Shown here: positions 42,923 through 52,400 of the stretch, piece after piece
Numbering within the stretch: position 1 is the first letter of the stretch
Layout of the letters: the number at the start of each line of letters is the position of its first letter
Assembly (NCBI RefSeq): GCF_022869005.1
Contig: NZ_JALIEA010000012.1
Span: 62,001-126,000 of the forward strand
Origin: Corynebacterium kalidii
Lineage (GTDB): Bacteria > Actinomycetota > Actinomycetes > Mycobacteriales > Mycobacteriaceae
Direction of reading: 5' to 3'
DNA: 64,000 nucleotides
The notes under the pieces: generated by a model
Told to the model about the DNA's origin: nothing
What the model saw: only the letters and a program-made list of their open reading frames with translations
Database searches by the model: none
Translations under genes and position numbers: made by a program

Positions 42923-42933
42923 CTCCCCGGGGA

Positions 42934-45900
42934 CTACTCGAATGCCCCGTCCGCGTCGGACATCTCCGCGAGACTCCCGTTGATCATCTTCTGCACCGCC
43001 GGTGAGAAGCCCTCGGGGTTCGTGGCCTCCACATCGAGCGAGATCGACACGGAACCTCCCGAGCCGGCGAGGTTCTTGAGGTGGGTGAACACCTCGTCGT
43101 CGATGATCGCGTAGCGACCCACCCCACCGGTGAGCGGCAGGTCGAAGGTCGCGGTGAACCGGGTCGCGCCGGGCTCCCCGGAGGGCCGTGGGGGAGTAGT
43201 GCCGGGACCGGTGCCGGACGTGCCTCCCGGGTGCCCACCGGTGGTGCCGCCGTCGCCCCCGGACGTTCCGTCGCCCCCGGATCTTCCGTCGCCTCTGGAC
43301 GTGCCGTCGTCCCCGGTGCCACCGGTGGTTCCGTCACCGTCACCGCCCTGCAGCGGGCCAACCCCGCCCAGCTCGCGCCGGAACTGTGCCCGTGCAGCCT
43401 CGGGCGTGACGATCAGGAGGGTGTCCGGGAGCGCCCCGGGAGGCAGTTCCGACCCGTCGTCCGGCCAACGCAGGCGCGTGTACCGGCGGTCGTCCCCGTC
43501 GCCGGACACGTCGTCGGCGAAGGCGAACGGGCGGTCGTCCAGGTTGAAGGTGCCGCCGTCGGCGTGACGGAGCCCGTCCTCGACCACGCTGCGCTTGAGC
43601 ACCCGCTGCATGTACAGGTACCTCGGGTACATGTCCCACAGGTCACCGAAGCGGTAGTGGCCGTTCTTCTGCCACGTACCGTTGGTGTTGTTGGCCAGGG
43701 AGGTGGCGATGAGCACCGGAGCCTGCTGGGTGGCGAACGCCGACATCGTCTGCAGCTTGTCGATGGCCCGCCGGATGATCTCGTTGCCGCCGTGGATGGC
43801 CTGGTGGTCGAGGTCGACGTAGTTGTGCGTGGAGTCGCTGGACTCCACCGGCTCGAGGACCCACTGGTAGGCCTCCATGAGACGGTCGTCGACGGTCTGG
43901 TCGGTCTTCTGTGTCTGCGTCGACGCCTGGGAGGCGGTGGACTGGGTGAGGTCGAGTTTCTCCCGGTCCCGCTGCACACTGCTCCACGCCAGGTACTGGC
44001 GGACGCCGTCGTTGAGACTGTCGATTCGTCGGGCGTCCGCTGCCAGGTAGACCACGGTGTTCTTGAAGGTGCGCGGTTTGAGTCCGACGTTGTTGGTCGC
44101 CGACCGCGCCCACTCGCCGGCCGCACCGGACGAGTTCCCGCTGTCCACCGGGTAGGACGGGGGAACGACGACCAGCCGCAGCTGCTCCTCGTCGAGGATG
44201 TCGCCGTTGGACGCCGGGGTGCAGACCACCTTCACCGAGTCACGGTGGCTCCTGTTCCATGCGTCGGTGAGCGTGCGGAGCCGGTCGGAGATCTCCTCGT
44301 TGATGTCGTCGGGGCTGAGCGCCTCGGCGCGTTCGCGGACCTCGCTGGTGATGTTGGCCGCGGTGTCGAACCAGTACTGGCTGTTGTTCTCGTAGAAGTG
44401 GGTCGACCTGTTCGACATCGCCGTCAGGGCGCTGTGGAAGTTGCCGATCTTGTCACCCGGGACCGCGGTACCCAGGGTGACGTAGCGGCTCTCGATCCCG
44501 GTGCCGCGGCTGCGGGGAGCGGCGCCGAAGAAGACGGTGCGGGCGAGGCGGGTCGCCACGCGCCGGGGAGCGAACAGGGCGCTGCGGTTGTCGATCTCGC
44601 GGGGGACGTCGCCGTCGACGTCGGTGGAGATCACCGGCTTCCAGTTGTCGTCGAGGTACTGGGCCAGCTCATTGGTCACCGCGGGCTTCCCGATGGGGAT
44701 ATCGGACGGGAGGATCAGCGGGCTGTTGTTCTCGGAGCGCCACAGTTCGGACACGATGGTGCTCATCAGCCGCAGCACACCACGGGTGCGCTGGAAGCGG
44801 GGGAGTGTGGCCCAGTCCTGGTAGAGCCGGTCGAACAGTTCCGGGTGGATCGGGTAGCAGCGTTCGATCTTGCTGGCGTAGTCGGGACGGACGGCGTCCG
44901 GTGGGAAAGCGTCCTCGTTCCGGGAGTAGAAGGTCCGCATGGTCTGGGCGATCAGCCGGATCTTCTCCTGGTCGGCGTCACCGACCTCCTGGAAGATGCG
45001 GCGCCGGACGATCTCGAAACTTTCGTTGGACTCGGCCGGACGCCACTGTTCGGCCTGCCGGTTGATGATCTGGAGCAGGGCGGTGAGGGCTTCGCGACCG
45101 TTGGCGCCACCGATCTCCTCGTCGTCGACCATCCCGTCCACGAATTCGCCGGGCTTCATCTCGGCGGAGGCGGGGATGGAGACCAGCAGCATGCACTGCG
45201 GTGTGGCGGCGACGGCCTGGGCGAGGGACTGCGCGAAGGTCTGCTGGGTGGAGAGGTCCCCACCGGCCAGGTCTGTGCGGTTGACCAGCTGTCGGGCGTA
45301 GGCGACCCACTCGTCGATGAGGATGACCGCGGGGCCGTGGCTCTCGAGGAGCCGGCGGAGGTTCTCTCCCGGGTTGGTTCCGCTGAGGTCGGAGTCCTTG
45401 ACGATCTCGTAGGCGTCGGCGCCGCCGAGCTGCCAGGCGAGTTCACCCCACATCGTGTGGACGGTCGTGCCGTCGGGCTTGGTCATGCCACCGGCGGCGA
45501 CGAGTTCGGTACCGACGAGAGCGACCCGGCGGACATTCGACGGGATCTCACCGTCGACGGCGGCGAGTGCCTGGACGAGTTCGTCGGTGGCCAGGAGGTC
45601 CTGCATGTCCTGGGGGAGGGTGCTGCGGTCCAGTCCGCCGAAGAGGTGCCAGACGGCGAGCATGGAGTGGGTCTTGCCGCCACCGAAGTTGGTCTGCAGG
45701 TTGATCACCGGCGAGGCGGTGGTGTCGCCCGCGGTGCGGCGGAGCGCCTTGGTCAGTAGGTCCTTGAGGCCTTCGGTGAGGTAGGTGCGTTCGAAGAACC
45801 GCTGCGGGTCGGTGTAGTCCGCACCGGCGGACACACGCCCGGTGTCGGCGCTGACCTCCTCGGGCATGCTGTGTCGACCGGTGGACCGGTGCCGGCTGTT

Positions 45901-46518
45901 GGCCGAGGAGGTGGCGACGGTGTGCAGGTCGGCCGCGAAGCCGGAGGCATTGAAGGTGTTGTTCGCGACGTCGGGGTGCGGGGTGACGATCTCCCGCCAA
46001 GGCTGGAGGTTGTCGCCGCTGATGTTGATGTCGGCGGAGCGGCTCTGTGCCTGGTCCTCCTTGCGGTCCTGGATGATGCGTACGCCGTTGCGCTGGCCGG
46101 CGAGCTGCTCGGCTGCCTTCTTGTCCTTGATCGCGGTGGCGAGCCGTTGCATCGTGTCGAGGGCGCGGTAGGTGTCGTCGGCGTTGAAGGCGGCGTTGTG
46201 GGCCCAGAGGTTCCGGGTTTCGCGGAGTTCGGAGGCGAGAGCTTCTTCGGGGCGGTCGAGGTACCGGCGCAGGGGCCACCATCCGGTACGGAACCGGTTG
46301 GTGGTGCCTTCGGTGATGAACCGTAGCGAGCACTGGGGGTCGGTGGCGGAGTACTCCTGTCGTCCGCGTCCGTTGGAGCGCTGGTTGTCGGTGAGCTCCA
46401 GGATGTCGATCCAGCTGGAGTTGTCGTCGACGGCGATCACCCGGGTGAGGAAGCGGTCGAGGGCTGCGGCGAGGGTCTCGAATCCGTCGTTGACGCGGCC
46501 GCGGTTGCTCTGTGCCAT
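42934..46518 (-). CDS. HEPN-DUF499 family AAA ATPase of a defence-type module
   Basis: The 1194-aa protein starts at the ATG at 46518 (AAAGGA upstream). Residues 10-130 look like a Swt1-type HEPN domain, with the Rx4H signature RNLWAH at 102-107. Walker A NFGGGKTHS lies at 277-285 and Walker B AVILIDEWVAYARQ near 430; together these define the DUF499 ATPase. A Gly/Asp/Thr-rich disordered stretch precedes a last 90-residue domain. DUF499 ATPases accompany DUF1156 methylases and helicases in defence islands and are related to BREX ATPases. It is the last gene of the helicase-methylase-ATPase operon, 31 nt after the methylase. Confidence 0.87.
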   Translation of the reverse strand: MAQSNRGRVNDGFETLAAALDRFLTRVIAVDDNSSWIDILELTDNQRSNGRGRQEYSATDPQCSLRFITEGTTNRFRTGWWPLRRYLDRPEEALASELRETRNLWAHNAAFNADDTYRALDTMQRLATAIKDKKAAEQLAGQRNGVRIIQDRKEDQAQSRSADINISGDNLQPWREIVTPHPDVANNTFNASGFAADLHTVATSSANSRHRSTGRHSMPEEVSADTGRVSAGADYTDPQRFFERTYLTEGLKDLLTKALRRTAGDTTASPVINLQTNFGGGKTHSMLAVWHLFGGLDRSTLPQDMQDLLATDELVQALAAVDGEIPSNVRRVALVGTELVAAGGMTKPDGTTVHTMWGELAWQLGGADAYEIVKDSDLSGTNPGENLRRLLESHGPAVILIDEWVAYARQLVNRTDLAGGDLSTQQTFAQSLAQAVAATPQCMLLVSIPASAEMKPGEFVDGMVDDEEIGGANGREALTALLQIINRQAEQWRPAESNESFEIVRRRIFQEVGDADQEKIRLIAQTMRTFYSRNEDAFPPDAVRPDYASKIERCYPIHPELFDRLYQDWATLPRFQRTRGVLRLMSTIVSELWRSENNSPLILPSDIPIGKPAVTNELAQYLDDNWKPVISTDVDGDVPREIDNRSALFAPRRVATRLARTVFFGAAPRSRGTGIESRYVTLGTAVPGDKIGNFHSALTAMSNRSTHFYENNSQYWFDTAANITSEVRERAEALSPDDINEEISDRLRTLTDAWNRSHRDSVKVVCTPASNGDILDEEQLRLVVVPPSYPVDSGNSSGAAGEWARSATNNVGLKPRTFKNTVVYLAADARRIDSLNDGVRQYLAWSSVQRDREKLDLTQSTASQASTQTQKTDQTVDDRLMEAYQWVLEPVESSDSTHNYVDLDHQAIHGGNEIIRRAIDKLQTMSAFATQQAPVLIATSLANNTNGTWQKNGHYRFGDLWDMYPRYLYMQRVLKRSVVEDGLRHADGGTFNLDDRPFAFADDVSGDGDDRRYTRLRWPDDGSELPPGALPDTLLIVTPEAARAQFRRELGGVGPLQGGDGDGTTGGTGDDGTSRGDGRSGGDGTSGGDGGTTGGHPGGTSGTGPGTTPPRPSGEPGATRFTATFDLPLTGGVGRYAIIDDEVFTHLKNLAGSGGSVSISLDVEATNPEGFSPAVQKMINGSLAEMSDADGAFE

Positions 46519-46549
46519 CGGGGGTCCTTTCTTCGTGGTGGTGTGGTGG

Positions 46550-48346
46550 CTAGAAGAGGGCGCTGGTGCCGGTGCTGTCGGTGTTCTCGTCAGGGCCGGG
46601 CGCGTGTCGGGCGGCCTGTTCGATGTCGTTCCAGGCGGTACCCAGCTGGTTGAACAACAGGGCGGTCTTGGGCTCACCGCGCTGTTCGGAGATCTGGAAC
46701 AGCAGGAAGGCCAGTTGCTTACACAGGTCCCGGTCGATGGACGCGGGGACCAGAGCGAGCAGGCGCCCGGCGGCCTCCACGCCGTCCTCGTATTCGAGGG
46801 CCTTGGCGAGGTGAATCACCGTTTCCCATGCGCTTGTCTCGTCGTCTTCGGCGGGGTTGTAGTTCTCGCCGCGTGCGGTGTCGACGTCGTGGAGTTCCTC
46901 AGGGGAGTGGAGGTGGACGTTGCCCTGTCCGCTGTGCAGGATCCCGGCACGGTGCAGGTGGTCGACGGAGGTGTTGCGGGCACGAGCGAGACTGTCGGCG
47001 TGGCCGTAGGCTTCGGTGTCGAAGCCGTAGCTGCGGAACCAGGCGAGTGCGAAGCGGGTGTCTGCGTCGTAGTCGCCTTCCTGTTCGCTGAGGACTTCGT
47101 CGAGGATCTCGTTGATGACCTGCAGGGCGGAACGCACGGTCATCTTCTTGCCGTCGTTCTCGAGGACGCCGCTGTACTTCGAGAACAGTCCGATACCGGG
47201 GCCGATTGCGGACTGGGGGAGGTCCACGGGTGCGACGGTGCCTCGCTGGAGGTCACGCAGAGCACCGGGGAGCTCGGTCTTCAGTTCACGGAGGAAGTCA
47301 CGACGGGTGGTGGTCGGTGCACCTTTAGGGCGGGGACGGAGGACGAGGGCGATGGATGACGCGAGGGCATTGGTGCCCGATGCCACCGACCGACTCATCA
47401 TTTCTGATCGCATTGGCCACGTTGCGGTGATCTGCCAACCGGCGCGGATGATGCCTTCAAGAATTGTTTCCCAGCCGGTTGCGGATGATGTTTCATCATT
47501 CCGTACGTCTTGTTGCTTAAAGGCATAGTACACCGTTGCTGGAAATTTTAGGCTTGTCTCGGTACGAGCCTTAGTGAAGAATTCTACAAATCCATCCTCG
47601 AAGTACTTCTGCGCCTCCTTTTTTCCGCCTCTGCGATAAGGGTTGGCTACTAGCTCCTCGGATTTGGGAACAAGGGTGCTATTCAGTAGTGTCGGGTATA
47701 TTTCCCTTGCGATCCTTCGGAGCCAGACGTAGAAGAAGTCCGAGAGGCTTGAGTAGTCAATATAGTCGTAATAGGGAGGGTCGGTAGATAGGACTTTCCC
47801 ATCTAATGGTGACTGATTGGCGGTGACGGCGTTTGCGAACCCTTCTCCTGTGGCGGGTGTCATGCTGATCGTCTTTGTGACCCAAGAGAGTTGCCCTTTG
47901 AAGCCCCCGCTAGATTGCGAGAAGGGTGAAGCTTCCGCGAAGTTCCATATCATGGGAATCGCTTGCCTGGCGAAAACGTTGCGCATCTTCTCGCCCGTGT
48001 TGTGCCAGCTGCAGAATGAAGACCAGTAATCAGTGCATCTGCTGACTGTAATGGCGAGCAGGGTGGATACTGCATTGGCATACTCTGGATTGCTGGCGCG
48101 TTGGAGATCGGAGCGTAACTCGCAGACGAGATCGCTGAATGTTGTGAGTGATGCAACTTGCCTCGAGGTAAAAAGCTGTGAGAAGTCAGTGTATCCATAA
48201 CGGTATACATTGATTCTTCCCGGCCAATCAAAAAGTTCGCCAAGTGGTTTTAGTTCTGGCGGTTCAAACTTTGATGCTTTGATCTGGTTCGGCGATGTTG
48301 AAGTATATGTCCGTGATTGGCTATTCCTCGAAACTGTGCAGAGCAT
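46550..48346 (-). CDS. C-terminal fragment of DUF1156 DNA methylase (frameshifted)
   Basis: This is the second part of the methylase. From the first in-frame ATG at 48346 it encodes 598 aa, but the frame is open and homologous further upstream to about 48463. It contains the catalytic amino-methyltransferase motif DPPYYDYIDYSS (Asp189 of this fragment) and a C-terminal region rich in short helices. The upstream stretch, read in this frame, supplies the second zinc-ribbon half KCIGCG. With the N-terminal fragment and one added base at the G6 tract, the product would be about 927 aa. The 5' half is AT-rich; the 3' half has normal GC. Confidence 0.8.
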   Translation of the reverse strand: MLCTVSRNSQSRTYTSTSPNQIKASKFEPPELKPLGELFDWPGRINVYRYGYTDFSQLFTSRQVASLTTFSDLVCELRSDLQRASNPEYANAVSTLLAITVSRCTDYWSSFCSWHNTGEKMRNVFARQAIPMIWNFAEASPFSQSSGGFKGQLSWVTKTISMTPATGEGFANAVTANQSPLDGKVLSTDPPYYDYIDYSSLSDFFYVWLRRIAREIYPTLLNSTLVPKSEELVANPYRRGGKKEAQKYFEDGFVEFFTKARTETSLKFPATVYYAFKQQDVRNDETSSATGWETILEGIIRAGWQITATWPMRSEMMSRSVASGTNALASSIALVLRPRPKGAPTTTRRDFLRELKTELPGALRDLQRGTVAPVDLPQSAIGPGIGLFSKYSGVLENDGKKMTVRSALQVINEILDEVLSEQEGDYDADTRFALAWFRSYGFDTEAYGHADSLARARNTSVDHLHRAGILHSGQGNVHLHSPEELHDVDTARGENYNPAEDDETSAWETVIHLAKALEYEDGVEAAGRLLALVPASIDRDLCKQLAFLLFQISEQRGEPKTALLFNQLGTAWNDIEQAARHAPGPDENTDSTGTSALF

Positions 48347-48438
48347 CTGCTCGTCGAGGTTTCCATTTTGCCCTTCTTTTCGTATGTGAGTAAAAGGAAT
48401 GGCAGTTCCGCAGCCAATGCATTTGGCTCCGCCTCTGT

Positions 48439-49332
48439 CTACCGTGCCATCATTTTCCTTATCGGGCCCCCCTCCTTTCCGTGGTGCACTTCATAGTGCA
48501 CGATTCCATCAGTGACAATAGGGGAAATGTAAGCTTCATTTCCCTTCTTCTTCGACACCCACCAAGAACTCGTCAAGGGCGCGGCGATACCACAGGCCGG
48601 GTTCGGGCACGTGACGGTGCGTGCCCACAACCACGCGATGACGGGCGCCTTCGTTCCGTCGGGCAACTCCGCATCGGGGTAGAGGTGACCAATCCGCTTC
48701 TTCGCCTCCTCCAGCATCCACTCGCCGTAGCGCTTCACGTCCTCGGCGAGACCGGTGGCGCCCGGCCATGCCGAGCTGTCGTCGCTGTCGAGGACCTCCG
48801 CTGCGCCGGGGAACACCGGCGGTTGGCCGGTGAACTTCGGCGGAATCTCGATGAGCGCCTTCTCCAGGAGGACCGCCACCGGGTTCACGTCACTGGCGTG
48901 CGCCTCCAACCCCAGCCGCTGGGCCTCCAACGGGATCGAGCCGCCGCCCGCGAAAGGATCCGCGACCGCCGGAGGATTACCGTCGGTGTACAGCATGATC
49001 TTCTCGCGCGCCTTGTCGAACCACCCCTCAGGATCGTTCTTCACCGTGTCCCAGTTCGAGATCTGTTCGATGATCTCGAAAAGCTCACGCCGCTCGGCAT
49101 CCTGCTCCTCCACGGTGGGGAACAGGTCCGGGCGCGACCCCGGGTCGTCCACGATCTGGGCGAACAGCACGGCGCGGGCCGTGGACGTCGGCTTGCGGGA
49201 CCACCAGAGATGAAGCGTCGACGGATGGCCGTGCCGGATCGACTTCTCGCGGGCCGACTGCTCGTTGATCTTCTCCAGGGGGATCGACACCTCGATGAGC
49301 TTGCGGCGGGTCTGCGGGGCGGGGGAGGTCAT
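48439..49332 (-). CDS. N-terminal fragment of DUF1156 Zn-ribbon DNA methylase (frameshifted)
   Basis: From the ATG at 49332 there are 297 codons before a premature TAG. The DUF1156 start is recognisable (LIEVSIPLEKINEQSAREKS, GHPSTLHLWWSRKPTSTARA). The SAM motif I is VADPFAGGGSIPLEAQ (DPFAGGG at 125-131), and the first zinc-ribbon pair is TCPNPACG. The last residues after the G6 tract are out of frame with the family. An ATG at 49416 would add 28 residues but has no ribosome site. The helicase stop is 114 nt upstream; all three genes run the same way. Confidence 0.8.
   Translation of the reverse strand: MTSPAPQTRRKLIEVSIPLEKINEQSAREKSIRHGHPSTLHLWWSRKPTSTARAVLFAQIVDDPGSRPDLFPTVEEQDAERRELFEIIEQISNWDTVKNDPEGWFDKAREKIMLYTDGNPPAVADPFAGGGSIPLEAQRLGLEAHASDVNPVAVLLEKALIEIPPKFTGQPPVFPGAAEVLDSDDSSAWPGATGLAEDVKRYGEWMLEEAKKRIGHLYPDAELPDGTKAPVIAWLWARTVTCPNPACGIAAPLTSSWWVSKKKGNEAYISPIVTDGIVHYEVHHGKEGGPIRKMMAR
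48464..48472 (-). other. frameshift site in G6C3 tract of the methylase gene
   Basis: On the coding strand the tract reads GGGGGGCCC. The upstream frame runs into TAG 22 nt later. Adding one G or C joins both halves as ...GKEGGPDKENDGTVDRGG..., which brings the two CxxC-type zinc-ribbon pairs into one chain. This is either a true slippage mutation, a phase-variation switch, or a sequencing error at a homopolymer. Confidence 0.85.
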
Positions 49333-49446
49333 TGAGATCTCTTTCGGAAGGATGGAAAGCACAATAAAATGTGCCTTAAGGGGTAAAAGGGCGCGCTGGA
49401 ACAGTGCCCGGGTCATGGGCGTGAGGGCGGTGGGAGGACGGCGGCG

Positions 49447-52400
49447 CTACATGGGATCACCACCTCGTGCCCAGGTCTTCGCCCAGCTCAGGGTGTAGGT
49501 CGTCACCGGGAAGCTGTCGTCGAACTCCGCCAGGCCGCGGCAGAAGTCGGCCAGGTAGCGGACCCTGTCGTGCTCCGGGCCGTCCGGGCTGACCTCCACC
49601 AGCGCCAGCCGGTGGTCCTTGCTGGTGTTCTTCCCCGTCATCACCTCGCGGTGCGTGATGGAGAACTCGTCCGCGCCGGAGATCCTCCCCTTGACCTCGA
49701 TGATCACCGAAGGCTCCACGGAATCCGCCGGTCGTGAACTGATGTCGTAACCCGGGTTGTTGTGGGGCATCTCCGTGGGTACGCGCCCCAGGCTCCGCTC
49801 CGCCTCCATCACGGCGGCCACAGCACGCCGGTCGACCTCCTCGGTGTCCTTGGCGTGCCGGGCGACCTCATCGGCGTCGACACCGGTGAGTACCCGCAGC
49901 AGTCCCTTCGGAATCACCAGCGCCCGTGCGGCGACTGTCGGCGGGCTCGGGCGCAGACGCCGTCGACGCTCGATCAGGTCCATCCTGTCCCGCAGGCGGG
50001 AATCCAGCGTCCTGACCTGGTTCATCAACGCCGCATACGACTGGGCTGGCGGTTTCTTCGCCTCGCCTGCGTCATAGAGCTCCTGCTGCTCCCGTGCTTC
50101 CGCGGCCTTCGTCGCGAGGTAGTCCATCTGCGCGCTCAGCCGGCGGGTCACCAACTGTTCTTCACGGTCGATCTCCGGCAGCACGCGGTCGCGGGTGGCG
50201 TCCAGCACCTCGCGCACACGGGTGGCGGTGACCTCCTGCCGGATCATCGACGACGGATCGTCCGCGAGCCACTCGCCGGCCTGCGCCGCGGCGGCGACGG
50301 CATCCTCGGCGGACACCTTCTCCGGAAGCGGGTCGAAGTCCAGGTACGGTGCCATGCCGGCATCACCGACAGAAAGGTCGGGATTCAACCGGACATAGGC
50401 GAACTCCCGGTGCTGCGCGTTCCCGGTGCCGTCCTTCACCTCCAGGACCGTGGCGGCCAGCATCCACGGCGTGGTGCCTTCGTCCGTTGGGTCGACAAGC
50501 ACCGCCCCGGTCTCCAGGGGTCCCCGCAGCTGTGACACGGTGAGGTCGACCAGGGCATCGAACATCGGGTGGCCCGGGGTGACCAGTTCGGCCCGGTCGT
50601 CGGCGTCGGCGACGGACGGCTCGAAGGTCACCCGGTCATAGCGGTCCGCGACCGGGGCGGCGTGGCTCCGGGCCCAGTCATGGACCGCGCGTGGAAGCCG
50701 GCGGACCGCAGCGGTACCCCGGGCCTTCGGCACGAAACGTCCACCGTGGAACTCCAGGGCCCGCCGGAAGAACTGCGCGATGTAGTGGGGCTGCAGCTTG
50801 CGGGCCCGCGCGGCGTCCATCTGGTCACGCAGGTGCTCGAGGTCCCGGCGGGTGAACGTCTCGGTGGCCAGGGCACGTTCCTGCATCAGCTCGTCGAGGC
50901 CGTGCGACACCTCGGCGTCGATGATCCGCTCGATCTCCTCCTGGCGCGCGGGGTCGTCGATGTAGACCACCGCCTGCATGATCAGGTCCTGCAGGGAGCG
51001 GTTGCTGAAGGCGTCACCGAGGACGTCGAAGACGCGGGTGCCCAGGGCCTTCCTCTGGGTCTCCATCTTCTCGAGCAGCCGTGCGTACACCGCACCCTCG
51101 CGGGTCTCGTCCGCGACCAGGTTCCACAACTGGCAGACGTGCCGTTGCCCGATCCGGTGGATCCGCCCGAAACGCTGCTCGATGCGGTTGGGGTTCCAGG
51201 GCAGGTCGTAGTTCACCATGAGGTAGGCGGCCTGCAGGTTCAGCCCCTCCCCGGCGGCGTCGGTGGCCACCAGGTACTGGACCCGGTCGTCGTTGGTGAA
51301 GTTGGCCTTGATCCGCTGCCGGTCGAGCCTGCCGGTGCCACCGTGGATCGAGACGACCTCGCTGCCGGTGACGGCGCTGATCCGTCGCACCAGGTAGTCG
51401 AGGGTGTCACGGTGTTCGGTGAAGATGATCAGCTTGCGGTGTTCACCGGTGGTGGAGTCGACGAGCGTCTCCTCCTCGATGATCCTGCGCAGCTCCGACC
51501 ACTTCCGGTCCTCGCCGCCGGCGACCACTGCGGACGCCGTGGCGACCAGGTGACGCAGCTCGACGATTTCATGGTCCAGCTCCGGCAGGTTCTGCGCCGC
51601 GGTGGCCGGGCTGATGACGATGGTGTCCTCGGCGTCCTCGATGTCGCCGGCGGCCACGTCCAGCGCATCGGCGTAGGCGTCCGCCATCACGTCCACCGCC
51701 CGGCTCGCCGCGGTGTCGACGAATCCCCGTCCCGTCCACACGAGACTGCGTCCCTCGCTGGACGCCTGCGCCATCTCCGCACGGAACGACTCCAGCTTGG
51801 CCAGCCGTCGCTGCAGTGAGTGGTGGATGGCGTAGGGGCTGGAGGCCAGGCGACGTTGCAGGACGGTGAGGGCGAACCCGACCGCGCGGCTCTCGGCGTT
51901 GTTCATCGCCCCCTCGGCCCGTTTCATCTCGGTGCGCACGTACTCGGTGACGTCCTCGTAGAGCCGGGCCTCCGGCGCGCTGAGCCGGTAGGGGACGGTC
52001 GTCGCGATGCGTTCCGGGAACAGCGGGCGTCCGTCGAAGGTCAGCAGCTCCTCCTTGACCATCCGGCGCATCAGGCCCGAGGTATCGACGGTCTCGACCT
52101 CGGTCCCGGTCTGGAAGGCCCCCTCGAACCGGTCGCGGTCCAGCAGTGACAGGAACGCCTGGAACGACTCGTTGTCGCCGTTGTGCGGGGTCGCCGTCAT
52201 CAGCAGCAGGCTGCGGGAGATGTCCCGCAGCGATTCGCCGAGCTGGAAACGGCGGGTCTTGCGCAGCTCCTTGCGGAACCCGGACGAGGCAGACATGCGG
52301 TGGGCCTCGTCCACCACGGTGAGGTCCCAGTCGGTCGCCTCCAGGAGGGGGAGGAGTTCGTCGTCACTGCGGGCTACCGCGTCCATGCGGACGATCAGCA

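Noticed and set aside
43081..45759. 892-codon plus-strand frame opposite the DUF499 ATPase
   Set aside because: Shadow frame; the minus strand carries Walker A, Walker B and HEPN motifs.
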